Assembly (NCBI GenBank): GCA_025774805.1
Contig: JALGZR010000023.1
Coordinates: 1 to 64,000, forward strand
Direction: 5' to 3'
From: a bacterium
Lineage (GTDB): Bacteria; ARS69
DNA length: 64,000 nucleotides
Below the pieces are notes generated by a model. It made no database searches. It saw only the letters and a list, made by a program, of their open reading frames with translations, and was not told the DNA's origin. Shown piece after piece: positions 1 through 7,235 of the stretch. Position 1 is the first letter of the stretch, and every line of letters begins with the position of its first letter. The translations under genes were made by a program, and so were the position numbers.

Positions 1-150
1 ACTCAGCATTGGTGGCGTGTCCTTCCTGCCCGTCCGGGCATCTGTGTGATGGCTCACACGAAAGGATACGCCGCCTTTCTCATGCTGCCGATCCACAACT
101 TCTGGTCATACCTCTGGACTGACTCAGAATCTCCTCTACGGAGGTGTTTA

Positions 151-339
151 GTGGAATCACAGTATGCATCCGTCGCGTACGTCAACTTCCTCTTCGGCAT
201 CTTCTGTGCGTACTGGGCACAGGTCACCTACCGTAGCGCCTGGCTCTGGTTTTTCATGGGTCTTTTGTTTGGGCCGATCACGGGAGTGGTCTTAGCATCG
301 AAGAACGTGGACCACCGCAAGACGAGGCAGGTTGCCTGA
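151..339 (+). CDS. Small two-span membrane protein (cassette gene 1)
   Basis: Encodes 62 residues from a GTG start at 151. The GTG is chosen because GGAGGT (140-145) lies 5 nt upstream; an in-frame ATG at 46 gives 97 residues but lacks such a site. Two hydrophobic stretches are visible (about residues 8-24 and 28-47), rich in Trp, Phe and Gly with the string WFFMGLLFGPITG, followed by a short basic tail. Tiny membrane proteins of this look are frequent anonymous cargo of integron cassettes. No function can be assigned. It is followed by a degenerate attC-like region before the next gene. Confidence 0.6.
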   Translation: MESQYASVAYVNFLFGIFCAYWAQVTYRSAWLWFFMGLLFGPITGVVLASKNVDHRKTRQVA

Positions 340-487
340 GTCGTCTCAGGGGAGGCTGAGCTGTGCCGCCGGGCACTGGACCGTAACAGAATAGGCGTAT
401 TGTGGGCTGTTTCGCACCCTGAAGGTGAAACGGCCAGTTTCAGCAGACGCGTGTTGCGCAGGCCAACTCGCGGCTGTCGCCGACGGC

Positions 488-551
488 CACTAACGCGGGC
501 GTCGACAGTGCAGCGAAATCAGGGCCCAGGCTGAGCGGCCGGGCGTTGAGC
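488..551 (+). repeat. Degenerate attC-like recombination site
   Basis: CACTAAC (488-494) resembles the R'' box RYYYAAC. GTTGAGC (545-551) is a perfect GTTRRRY R' box. The right arm CTGAGCGGC (531-539) is shared with the sites at 1077, 1828, 2875 and 4211. Internal pairing is weak, so this is probably a decayed site. Confidence 0.45.
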
Positions 552-570
552 GGACAAGGAGTATGGGGGC

Positions 571-1032
571 TTGAGGAAGATGCCCGAGTCGAAACGGACA
601 CTGCCCCCAACGTACCTTTTGGGGTCCTTGGCCGCCACCATGGGCCTTCACTTCTTTCTGCCGGTGCGGCTTCTGGTATCGTATCCAGGGAATCTGGTCG
701 GAGTACTGCCGATTCTCTTCGGGATCGGTCTGAACATCCTCGCGGACCAGCTTCTGAAGTCCCACAACACCACGGTAAAGCCGTTTCAGGAGTCGACGGC
801 CATCGTCACGTCCGGAGTGTATCGCTGGACCCGAAACCCAATGTACTTGGGCATGGTCTTGATACTGCTGGGCGCTGGCTGGATTGCGGGGTCAGTGACG
901 GCGCTGATTCCATGGCTCGTGTTTGGCGTACTAATGGACCGCGTGTTCATCAAACCTGAAGAGTCAATGCTCGCCTCGAAGCATCCGGACAAGTGGCTGG
1001 AGTACAGTTCTCGAGTCAGACGCTGGGTTTAG
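571..1032 (+). CDS. Isoprenylcysteine carboxyl methyltransferase-like membrane protein
   Basis: A 153-residue membrane protein of the ICMT/phospholipid-methyltransferase superfamily (SAM-dependent methylation at the membrane). The family signature is visible in the C-terminal half: SGVYRWTRNPMYLGM followed by two hydrophobic spans, then an EESML segment and a terminal W-x-EYSSRVRRW stretch, which in the family binds SAM. N-terminal spans lie at about residues 14-30 and 36-56. The start is TTG 571 after a GGGGG run, or ATG 580. The stop codon lies 5 nt before a clear attC, so the gene is a typical single-gene cassette. The substrate cannot be predicted. Confidence 0.75.
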   Translation: MRKMPESKRTLPPTYLLGSLAATMGLHFFLPVRLLVSYPGNLVGVLPILFGIGLNILADQLLKSHNTTVKPFQESTAIVTSGVYRWTRNPMYLGMVLILLGAGWIAGSVTALIPWLVFGVLMDRVFIKPEESMLASKHPDKWLEYSSRVRRWV

Positions 1033-1037
1033 AGGCG

Positions 1038-1097
1038 GCCCAACAAACCGCTGGAGCGGACGGGCTTCGCCCGCCGCTGAGCGGCTGCGCGTTCGCG
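1038..1097 (+). repeat. attC site (clear)
   Basis: R'' box GCCCAAC (1038-1044) and R'-position box GTTCGCG (1091-1097). The strand folds as CCGCT/AGCGG, GCGG/CCGC and CGGGC/GCCCG around a TTC loop. Extra unpaired bases occur on one arm only, which is the extrahelical-base pattern that gives attC sites their strand polarity. It lies directly after the ICMT-like gene. Confidence 0.8.
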
Positions 1098-1107
1098 TGG
1101 GGAAGAC

Positions 1108-1509
1108 ATGAGGTTCTATATAGCATCTTTCGTCGGAGAGCGAGACCGTACGCAAAAGATCCAATCCTCGTTGCGTCGTCGGGGTCACGACATTACCCTG
1201 GACTGGACGTCTTTCCCTGGTGTCCCGACACGAGAGCGAAATGACCGCCCCGATGAAGTCCGCGCCATAGCTGTGCGTGATCTGGAGGGGATTCGGTCCG
1301 CAGACGTCTTTGTGCTTCTTGCTTCCGTTGGCGATGGACGGGCTAAGTACGCCGAACTGGGCGCAGCTATCATGTCTGCGGTTCAAAACGGCAGACCACG
1401 TATCTACGTGCTTGGGGACAATCCGGACCATTCGGTCTTTTTCTTTCACCCGACGGTGGTACGGGTGAACTCGATGGAAGACATGCTGAACGATTTGAGC
1501 GAAGCCTGA
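1108..1509 (+). CDS. Nucleoside 2-deoxyribosyltransferase-like protein
   Basis: A 133-residue cytosolic protein resembling the nucleoside 2-deoxyribosyltransferase-like fold. It begins with a beta strand (RFYIASFVGERD), has an IRSADVFVLLA strand, then the segment KYAELGAAI, where the Glu corresponds to the family's catalytic nucleophile, and a final strand RIYVLGDN followed by an FFFHP segment. Such short relatives are common in genomic islands and cassettes. Whether it acts on nucleosides, NAD or nothing is unknown. The ATG is preceded by a GGGGAAG ribosome site. The stop codon overlaps the putative R'' box of the next attC. Confidence 0.6.
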   Translation: MRFYIASFVGERDRTQKIQSSLRRRGHDITLDWTSFPGVPTRERNDRPDEVRAIAVRDLEGIRSADVFVLLASVGDGRAKYAELGAAIMSAVQNGRPRIYVLGDNPDHSVFFFHPTVVRVNSMEDMLNDLSEA

Positions 1510-1571
1510 CGCGAAAGATGGGTTGCCCTTGACCGTCGCTTGGGCGCCGGCCAGCGAACCGGACGTTGGGC
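1504..1571 (+). repeat. Probable attC-like site
   Basis: GCCTGAC (1504-1510) overlaps the stop codon of the preceding gene and differs from RYYYAAC at one position. GTTGGGC (1565-1571) is a perfect R' box. The arms pair only partly (GCCC/GGGC core), so the assignment rests mainly on the boxes and the position. Confidence 0.45.
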
Positions 1572-1585
1572 GGTCAGCGAGGTAG

Positions 1586-1753
1586 ATGATGAGGACATCG
1601 TCCGAACGATCGGACGTTGTGGCCCTCAGGTACCCAGGGCCGGAAATCGCCCGTTGGGCGGAGGAAGGGGGCTTCGTCGTTGATCGATGCACGGCTGAGC
1701 CAGCAGAGGGCTCTCCCACGGATGCCATCTACCCGGAGGGAAGCCGGACGTAG
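1586..1753 (+). CDS. Small cassette ORF, 55 residues, unknown function
   Basis: A short ORF filling the unit between the attC-like sites ending at 1571 and starting at 1756. Two ATG codons in a row (1586, 1589) follow a weak GAGGT. The product begins MMRTSSERSDVV and is soluble, mildly acidic and without recognisable motifs (central segment EIARWAEEGGFVVD). The stop lies 2 nt before a clean R'' box, which is the usual cassette layout and the main reason to believe it. No family is recognised. Confidence 0.4.
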   Translation: MMRTSSERSDVVALRYPGPEIARWAEEGGFVVDRCTAEPAEGSPTDAIYPEGSRT

Positions 1754-1755
1754 CG

Positions 1756-1848
1756 GCCCAACAATGCGCTGCAGCCCACGGCCCCTGGCGCGGCCGTCGG
1801 CGAGCAGGTCAGAGCCCGGGGCCGTGGCTGAGCGGCTGCGCGCTCGTC
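1756..1848 (+). repeat. attC site
   Basis: R'' GCCCAAC (1756-1762). The arms CAGCC-C-ACGGCCCC and GGGGCCGTGGCTG pair fully except for one extrahelical C. The outer right arm CTGAGCGGCTGCGCG (1828-1842) is identical to that of the site at 1077. The R' position reads GCTCGTC, a departure from GTTRRRY. Confidence 0.7.
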
Positions 1849-2083
1849 GGAGAGATTGTCGTTTTCAAGGGGTGGTGTGCGCAATGAGTTCAGTTGTGTA
1901 CACGTGAGGAGAGCTGGGCATGAATGCGCTATCCATAGGCGGCCGGCGCGGCCTTTTCGACGTGTTTGTCCCGGGCCCTGCCGGACACGACCCGCCGAAT
2001 GACCGGACTACGGATCCGGCCGTCCATGGCTGTCCTGTTCGGCTGCGACGAACACGCTGCTGGAAGGAGGGGGGAACGAGAGC

Positions 2084-2728
2084 ATGAAAGCAGAGACACT
2101 TCATCGTCGGCTCAGTGGGAAGGGCGGTCGGCTGGAGGGCGTAACCCAATCGGTCCTTCGTTCGCGGACTTTGCTGGGCCATGTGGTGGGAGGACTCGGA
2201 TCCGATCAGGTTACCGTGAGATTCAATTCCAGCAAGGTACTGCTTGCAGTGGCGAAGGAAGCTCCAGAGGTTCTGGTCCCGCAGCTTCGGTCTCTCCTGA
2301 AGCTATTGGACTCGGACAACAGAATCCTGAAAGCGGCGGCGATCCGGACACTTGGACATGTCTCTCGCGCGGATTCCCATGGCCGAATTACCAGGAGGCT
2401 TGGCAAGATCCTAGAGTCCATATCCGGCCCTGACCTCGTGGTCGCCACGAGTGCGATCGAGGGCGCGGTGCTCGTCGCCCGGGCAAAGCCGCAGCTTGTC
2501 GACCGCGTAGTGCCGGCGCTATTGTCTGTCGGAAGGGGCAAGTACCGTACAGCCGAGTGCAGGAGTATAGTCATCGGCAAGGCGCTTGAGGGGCTCTCGC
2601 GGCTCCACTCTCATTCGAATCTGACACGGAAGATCCGGCAATTTGCTTCGTCCCAGCGACGAAACCCACGAAGAACAACCCGGGAACGAGCACGCGAACT
2701 GGTGAGACGGTTGGAAACTCCGAGTTAG
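2084..2728 (+). CDS. HEAT-like alpha-helical repeat protein
   Basis: A 214-residue, very basic, all-helical protein. Repeated helix pairs resemble HEAT repeats: VRFNSSKVLLAVAKEAPEVL then LRSLLKLLDSDNRILKAAAI, with the RTLGHVS ending typical of a HEAT turn, then LVVATSAIEGAVLVARAKP. Such solenoids are protein-interaction modules; no enzymatic motif is seen. The ATG at 2084 follows a strong GGAGGGGGG Shine-Dalgarno. It is a single-gene cassette between the attC sites at 1756 and 2804. Function unknown. Confidence 0.6.
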   Translation: MKAETLHRRLSGKGGRLEGVTQSVLRSRTLLGHVVGGLGSDQVTVRFNSSKVLLAVAKEAPEVLVPQLRSLLKLLDSDNRILKAAAIRTLGHVSRADSHGRITRRLGKILESISGPDLVVATSAIEGAVLVARAKPQLVDRVVPALLSVGRGKYRTAECRSIVIGKALEGLSRLHSHSNLTRKIRQFASSQRRNPRRTTRERARELVRRLETPS

Positions 2729-2803
2729 AACGTCAGGAAGGACGTCTGGAGGCCATGGGAGCTGGCTCGGTCTGCGACGAGATGCACTGAGAACATGGGG
2801 ACC

Positions 2804-2895
2804 GCCCAACAAGCCACGACTGCCGACAGACACCGCCACAGCCATCGATCTGCCCGAGAGAGCCGAGGCCGCGGCTGAGAGGTTGCTCGTTGGCA
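2804..2895 (+). repeat. attC site
   Basis: R'' GCCCAAC (2804-2810) and R' GTTGGCA (2889-2895), with the family arm CTGAGAGGTTGCTCG starting at 2875. The outer arms align as imperfect inverted repeats (AGCCAC..CTGCCG against AGCAAC..CAGCCG). The 92-nt length is within the attC range. Confidence 0.65.
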
Positions 2896-2913
2896 CGACA
2901 ACAATGAGGGCTC

Positions 2914-3407
2914 ATAATTAGGCCAGATCATCGCACGGTTCTCTTGGAGTTGCTCGAACGACTTGCGGGCGCGGATGTGATTTGGACTCTCACCGGCAGC
3001 CTGGCGCACGCACTCCAGGGTGCGCTTTTCGACGTTCATGAAATCGACATCCAAACGAATAAGGACGGGACTTGCCGTATCGTACGACTGCTCGAGGATG
3101 CGGTTGTCCGGCCAGGGTGGTGGCATCCAGCCTCCTCCGTCGGTCACACTATGGAGAAATGCACCTTCACTGTGTGAGGATCGAGATTATGAGGGCGATG
3201 CAGAAGCGACTCTCGGATGGCTCTCGGGGGCAGCCAGTGGATGTGTCAGCCCACCGGGTATTCGTGAACTTGGACGGTCACGATGTGCCTGTCTCATCGC
3301 TAGAGTACGAATGGCGGGCTCACGGGCGGAGAGGCGGGCCAGACCGAGCTGCTGTGCTCAAGCGAAGCGCAGCGATGAAGAGGAAGGAGAGATCTGAAAG
3401 AGTGTGA
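2914..3407 (+). pseudogene. Frameshifted nucleotidyltransferase-fold cassette gene
   Basis: Two overlapping frames together give one nucleotidyltransferase-like protein. The first half (from about 2914, frame of 2944) carries LTGSLAHALQGALFDVHEID, with the G-S and D-x-D-type features of minimal nucleotidyltransferases. The second half (frame of 3072) gives HYGEMHLHCVRIEIM followed by QKRL and ends with a charged tail. The frame change falls at about 3110-3130. No ATG, GTG or TTG sits at the expected start: a GAGGG site is followed by ATA-ATT at 2914-2919. Lost start plus frameshift indicates a decayed cassette gene. Its stop overlaps the next attC. Confidence 0.65.
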
Positions 3408-3468
3408 TAACAAGGCAATGCAGGCGGAGGGCCGCTTCGCAGCGCCGCCGATTGTCAACGCGTTAGCC
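3405..3468 (+). repeat. attC site
   Basis: The R''-like TGATAAC (3405-3411) overlaps the stop codon of the broken gene; R'-like GTTAGCC is at 3462-3468. Arms CAAT-gca-GGCGG and CCGCC-g-ATTG pair with unequal bulges, giving the asymmetric extrahelical bases typical of attC. Length 64 nt. Confidence 0.7.
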
Positions 3469-3491
3469 TTCTGAGGAAGGACGAGGGAGAT

Positions 3492-4133
3492 ATGACACTC
3501 AGTCGGTCTATTACGGGCGCCGCACTTCTGTCACTCGGTTTGGCTCTAGGGTGTTCCGATGACTCTGTTTCGATATCGAGCCAAAGGTACTCAGCGCTTT
3601 CAGACAGCAGCTTCGCAGTCGGCGATTCAAGCATTCTCGAAATCGGCAATTTCGCAGGCAAGGTGACGGTGATGCCTGGTGATCTTGGTCTGGCGCATGT
3701 CGTGGCCACGAAATGGGCTGGGCAACAACAGGACCTGGATGAGATCGGGGTTGAAATGGTCCAGATCCCGAATGGTGTTCGCATTCGCACGACCAGTCCT
3801 TCGGGATTGACCAATACCTCTGTCGACCTGGAAGTGACGGTTCCAGCGGATGCACGGCCAACTATCCATAATGGCGCGGGAGACATAGGTTACGAGGGCG
3901 GAGCGCTAGGCGAGAGCTCGTTTTCCGTAGGTGCGGGTAGTATTGCGCTCAGACTGCCAGCCGAGGTCAACGTGGAGCTGTACCTATCTGTCGGTGTAGG
4001 CTCGATTCGCGTGGAATTTCCCATTGTTGGACAGGTAACCGAGCACCTCGTCGACGGAGTCATCGGAACTGGAGCCAACGGCAGGATTGTGGCCCAAGTG
4101 GCGGCAGGCGGGATCGAGGTGATATCTCAATAG
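3492..4133 (+). CDS. Lipoprotein with a beta-rich DUF4097/head-GIN-like domain
   Basis: A 213-residue predicted lipoprotein. The signal peptide ends in the lipobox LGLALGC (Cys about 21), so it should be anchored to a membrane on the periplasmic side. The mature part is a repetitive beta-solenoid-like sequence with runs such as FSVGAGSIALRLP and LSVGVGSIRVEFP, as in DUF4097 or head-GIN putative adhesin domains. The ATG at 3492 follows GAGGAAGGACGAGGGAG. It is a complete single-gene cassette between two attC sites. Its role is unknown; members of this fold are often surface or auto-transport stress proteins. Confidence 0.65.
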   Translation: MTLSRSITGAALLSLGLALGCSDDSVSISSQRYSALSDSSFAVGDSSILEIGNFAGKVTVMPGDLGLAHVVATKWAGQQQDLDEIGVEMVQIPNGVRIRTTSPSGLTNTSVDLEVTVPADARPTIHNGAGDIGYEGGALGESSFSVGAGSIALRLPAEVNVELYLSVGVGSIRVEFPIVGQVTEHLVDGVIGTGANGRIVAQVAAGGIEVISQ

Positions 4134-4141
4134 GACGAGCG

Positions 4142-4232
4142 GCGCAACACGGGGCCACAGCCGACGGGCCGTGGACTGCGTCCTTTCTGGAAGCTGCGAC
4201 AGGCCCGTGGATGAGCGGCCGCGCGGTCGGCG
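4142..4232 (+). repeat. attC site
   Basis: R''-like GCGCAAC (4142-4148, one mismatch). The right arm ATGAGCGGCCGCGCG (4211-4225) belongs to the family arm, and the R' position reads GTCGGCG (4226-4232), i.e. GTT changed to GTC. The core pairs as CC-g-ACGGGCC with GGCCCGTGG, leaving one extrahelical base. Confidence 0.65.
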
Positions 4233-4241
4233 CAAAGGGGG

Positions 4242-4676
4242 GTGTCGGTGCCGTCGATTGCTGTTTTCGAGCCCAAGCATATCGACATGGCGATCTCGTT
4301 GTGGAGGACTACGGAACATATCGGGCTTAGCAGCGCGGATGAGCCAGCGGCTCTGGCCGTCTTTCTGGACCGGAACCCGGGATTCAGTTTCGTCGGTCTG
4401 GAGTTGGACGTTGTCGTGGGGGCGGCGCTTTGTGGTCATGATGGTCGTCGCGGCTATCTTCACCATTTGGCGGTAGTAGAGGGCCACCGTCGCGGTGGTC
4501 TGGGACGCAGGTTGTTGGAGTCCTGCCTGGACAGGCTCCGTGTGGCGGGTATCGGGAAGTGTCACGCGTTTGTGTTTTACCGCAACCCCTTCGGGGATCG
4601 GTTTTGGCGTCCGCTCGGATGGCAGCGGCGCAACGACATACTCGTATACTCCAGGCAGGTTCCTGGCAGCGCCTAA
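4242..4676 (+). CDS. GNAT family N-acetyltransferase
   Basis: A 144-residue GNAT protein that would transfer an acetyl group from acetyl-CoA. Motif A is visible as HHLAVVEGHRRGGLGRRLLE, with the R-x-x-G-x-G-like pyrophosphate loop (HRRGGLGRR) after a beta-4 strand. A C-terminal FYRNPFGDRFWRPLGW matches the motif B region. The start is GTG 4242 after AAAGGGG; a second GTG at 4248 is possible. The stop TAA lies inside the next R'' box (GCCTAAC), a tight cassette arrangement. The substrate is not predictable; small GNATs are among the commonest cassette products. Confidence 0.75.
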   Translation: MSVPSIAVFEPKHIDMAISLWRTTEHIGLSSADEPAALAVFLDRNPGFSFVGLELDVVVGAALCGHDGRRGYLHHLAVVEGHRRGGLGRRLLESCLDRLRVAGIGKCHAFVFYRNPFGDRFWRPLGWQRRNDILVYSRQVPGSA

Positions 4677-4736
4677 CAAGGGATCATAGGAGAGTCACGG
4701 CCGCAGATCTGGAGTGATCTGAGGTCGTGGTTGGCC
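4671..4736 (+). repeat. attC site
   Basis: A perfect R'' GCCTAAC (4671-4677) contains the stop codon of the GNAT gene; R'-like GTTGGCC is at 4730-4736. Arms CACGGCCGCAGATC and GATCTGAGGTCGTG pair with two mismatched or wobble positions around a TGGAGT loop. Length 66 nt. Confidence 0.7.
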
Positions 4737-5181
4737 GTCTCCACCTATACACGCCGCCCTCCGGCATCTACCTCACCCGCCTTTTGCTCGAGGGGGGGTG
4801 GACACCGGCCGCGCGCTCCTGCTACGGTGATTTGGCGCGACCGCGTCGGGCTTCCCTTTTCTAGTCCGCTCGAGACGTTGGACTACCGGAGGGCAGCGTC
4901 CCTGATGAGCGGGGCCCCGCCTCCGCGCTCGACAACAGGGGGCCATGGGCTCGCACGTTCGGCGCGAGTGCCTTCGAACCATGCTGAGTATGGCGACACG
5001 GGCAGATCTCTGGACCCCAGACCCGTGGAGCGCGATCATCTCCACTGGGGCGGCATGGTGCCCGTAAGGGCGTTGGCCAAACCCGCGGACTGAAGTGCTT
5101 ACCATGTCATCGGCCCGTTACCGTACCGCAGACTCGCCTAGAGAGCGTATCCAGCCGCGGAGCTTGGCTGTTACGTTGCCA
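4737..5181 (+). other. Gene-poor cassette remnant
   Basis: About 450 bp between two attC-like sites. The only longer frame (about 120 codons ending at 5093) has a composition unlike a protein (many Pro, Arg and Ser) and no recognisable motif. A perfect R'-type box GTTGGAC occurs at 4877-4883 without a matching R''. It is best read as a decayed cassette or fused remnants. Confidence 0.4.
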
Positions 5182-5236
5182 GCCAGCAAAAGGGCGGACG
5201 CTTCGCGTCCGCAGCACACCACACGCCGCCCTTGAC
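5182..5236 (+). repeat. Degenerate attC-like hairpin
   Basis: A perfect 8-bp hairpin with a TTC loop (GCGGACGC / GCGTCCGC, 5194-5212) nests inside AAGGGCGG (5190-5197) and CCGCCCTT (5226-5233), which can pair alternatively. The left box reads GCCAGCA instead of RYYYAAC and no good R' follows, so this is a decayed attC or simply a strong hairpin upstream of the VOC gene. Confidence 0.45.
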
Positions 5237-5283
5237 GCTCGCGGCCGATACGCGGTCCGCTATGCAGACACATGGAGGCAACG

Positions 5284-5679
5284 ATGAAGATCAAGCTCGA
5301 GAGCGTGTACGTCTCCGATCTGGACGAGGCGCTTGCTTTCTACACAGACGTCCTTGGATTCATCAAGAAGAAGGACGTCGCCATGGGAGAGACGCGCTAT
5401 CTGACAGTCGTATCGCCTGAGGAGCCGGACGGCACGGAGTTGCTGCTCGAGCCGTGCGGAGAGCATCCGGCGACCAAGGCGTTCAAGAAGGCCCTCTTCG
5501 ATGAAGGGATTCCTTTGACGGCATTTCTCGTCGATGACGTTGCCGCGGAACATGCGCGACTGGAGAATCGTGGCGTGGTATTCCGCTCCGCTCCGCAGCG
5601 GTACGGCGATGAGACGATGGCCGTCTTTGACGACACTTGCGGAAACTGGATCATGATCTATGAGATACACACAGAGTGA
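5284..5679 (+). CDS. VOC/glyoxalase superfamily protein
   Basis: A 131-residue vicinal-oxygen-chelate protein with one full pair of beta-alpha-beta-beta-beta modules. The N-terminal module reads VYVSDLDEALAFYTDVLGF, the classic first helix of glyoxalase or bleomycin-resistance domains. The C-terminal module has AVFDDTCGNWIMIYE, where the Glu is the usual last metal ligand. The ATG at 5284 is preferred over ATG 5272 because GGAGG (5274-5278) is 5 nt upstream. Proteins of this size act on small electrophiles or sequester antibiotics; the substrate is unknown. The stop is 15 nt before the next attC. Confidence 0.75.
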   Translation: MKIKLESVYVSDLDEALAFYTDVLGFIKKKDVAMGETRYLTVVSPEEPDGTELLLEPCGEHPATKAFKKALFDEGIPLTAFLVDDVAAEHARLENRGVVFRSAPQRYGDETMAVFDDTCGNWIMIYEIHTE

Positions 5680-5693
5680 CTCCGAACGCACGG

Positions 5694-5764
5694 GCGCAAC
5701 GTTTCATTAAACGGATGCAGCGGATGGCCCGCTACTCGGGCCGCCGCGGAACCGGCCGTTGGGT
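5694..5764 (+). repeat. attC site
   Basis: R''-like GCGCAAC (5694-5700) and a perfect R' GTTGGGT (5758-5764). The core arms GCGG-at-GGCCCG and CGGGCC-g-CCGC pair around CTACT with unequal bulges. Length 71 nt. Confidence 0.7.
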
Positions 5765-5783
5765 TGACAAGGGAGTTCCGAGA

Positions 5784-6265
5784 GTGAATGACGAGCGGAT
5801 CCATACGTTTGAAGCCACTGTCAGGTTCATGGAGGAGTCGGTCGCCGATCTATCGGACGAGGAGATGGTCGAGCAACTCTCAGGAGTGCCCAACCAGGGA
5901 GTATTGACACTCGGCCACATTATCTTCAGTTGTCAGGATACGGCGACTGAGCTCGGTCCTGGACCGTAGTTGCCGAGTGATCGGGAAACCGTCTTCGGAT
6001 ATGGCAGCACCCGCGGTGGCAGGACGAACGATATCCTCAGAAGAACCGACTTCAGATGCTCCTTGTAGATGCCACGGTCCGTTTGTGCCAGGTTGTACGT
6101 GGCGCGAACGCAACGGTCCTGAGACGGCGACTGTCGGATGACGCGTTGCCTATAATGGGTCAGGTCGTGCTGCAGGTTGTCGTAGCACACACCGCGTTTC
6201 ACACCGGTCAGCTTGCGATGTGGCGTAGGGCGATCGGGAAAGAGTCGGTAGGCGTCTCCGTATAG
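5784..6265 (+). pseudogene. Broken DinB-superfamily gene
   Basis: A DinB/YfiT-like four-helix protein split by two lesions. The first frame (GTG 5784 after GGGAG) reads FEATVRFMEESVADLSDEEM then GVLTLGHIIFSCQD and stops at TAG 5967-5969. A Trp codon is expected there in relatives, and the reading continues sensibly for about 30 codons. A frame change near 6050 leads to the frame of 6056, ending with VVAHTAFHTGQLAMWRRA, the C-terminal metal-ligand helix (H-x-x-x-H-x-x-Q pattern). The total length would be near 160 residues, normal for DinB. A TGG to TAG nonsense change plus a 1-2 base indel shows decay inside the cassette array. Confidence 0.7.
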
Positions 6266-6294
6266 AAGACCGGTGAATCTGTCTGGGAGGCGAT

Positions 6295-6400
6295 GAGCAA
6301 CCTACCGACGGCATGGACCTGTCGAGTGGTCTCTCCGCCACATCCCTGGCGGTGGTGGGGGATCGACTGTCGACGCGACCCCTGGCCGGTTCGGTTGGCG
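6295..6400 (+). repeat. Possible attC-like site
   Basis: GAGCAAC (6295-6301) and GTTGGCG (6394-6400) flank a 106-nt segment. It contains CCGCCA/TGGCGG and an outer GTCGA/TCGAC pairing. The boxes deviate from consensus, so this is tentative. Confidence 0.35.
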
Positions 6401-6432
6401 CGAGAACGGCCCGCAGGTGATACCAAGAGGTC

Positions 6433-7212
6433 ATGCGATCAGACCAAGCCATGAGATTCGACGCGGAACGGGTGAAGCAGTTCTACTCCCGGCAGAACGA
6501 GTGGGCGGGCGTCTATGATGGCGACGTCGCTGAGGCCCACCGGAGGAACGCCGCCATTGTCCACCGTATGTCCGGGGGCAGAGTCGGACGTCTTCTCGAA
6601 TTGGGGGCTGGTGGCGGACAGAACGGGGCTGCAGTCGCCGATCTTGGATTTTCGGTGGTGGCCGTCGACCTCACTCCTTCCGTGGCACGGAACGCCGAGA
6701 AGTTGGCAGCCCAGCCTCGGGGAGGACGGCTGAGAGTCATCGTGGGCGATTTTTTCGAGGTGGAATTCCCGGATCCTTTTGATGTCGTGTGCTACTGGGA
6801 TGGGTTTGGCATCGGAAGAGACGTCGACCAGCGCCGCCTGCTCGAACGAATTGCCGGCTGGCTGAGACCCACCGGATTTGCGCTGATCGAGGTCTATTCT
6901 CCTCAATACTGGGCCCGTGCTGCGGGGAGACAAGCGGGGTTCGGAGGGGCGGTACGCCGGTATGGCTTTGATGTAGAGAACTGCCGCATGCTGGACAGGT
7001 GGTGGCCCGTCGGCCACGAGGCTCAGGCGGTAATCCAATCCCTTCGGTGCTATTCTCCGGATGACTTCCGCAGACTTGTGAAGGGGACTGGGTTGGCCGT
7101 GGAATCGATGGAGCCGCGAGGGGCGGTGGACTTCGACAGGAACCAGTTCGTCGAGCAAGTGCCGCTTGAACGGGCTATGCAGTACCTTGCCAAGGTGATC
7201 CCGGCCCAGTAG
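6433..7212 (+). CDS. Class I SAM-dependent methyltransferase
   Basis: A 259-residue Rossmann-fold methyltransferase. Motif I is LLELGAGGGQNGAAVADLG (about residues 54-72), followed by the acidic ribose-binding VVAVDLTPS and the motif II region VVCYWDGFGIG. The C-terminal half has a long insert rich in aromatic residues that probably forms the acceptor site. The ATG 6433 follows AAGAGG; an in-frame ATG at 6451 is an alternative. It stands alone between attC-like sites. The acceptor is unknown. It is one of four small SAM methyltransferases in the first 25 kb. Confidence 0.75.
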   Translation: MRSDQAMRFDAERVKQFYSRQNEWAGVYDGDVAEAHRRNAAIVHRMSGGRVGRLLELGAGGGQNGAAVADLGFSVVAVDLTPSVARNAEKLAAQPRGGRLRVIVGDFFEVEFPDPFDVVCYWDGFGIGRDVDQRRLLERIAGWLRPTGFALIEVYSPQYWARAAGRQAGFGGAVRRYGFDVENCRMLDRWWPVGHEAQAVIQSLRCYSPDDFRRLVKGTGLAVESMEPRGAVDFDRNQFVEQVPLERAMQYLAKVIPAQ

Positions 7213-7235
7213 GCCGAGGGGGTCAGCCTATGACC

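Noticed and set aside
1920-2087. 55-codon ORF overlapping the start of the HEAT-like gene (ATGA)
   Set aside because: It has an AGGAG-like site, but its composition (many Pro, Arg, Gly) and lack of any motif make it more likely to be the leader region or noise.
4731-5093. 120-codon plus-strand ORF
   Set aside because: Low-complexity Pro/Arg/Ser-rich translation, no ribosome site and no recognisable family; treated as a cassette remnant.
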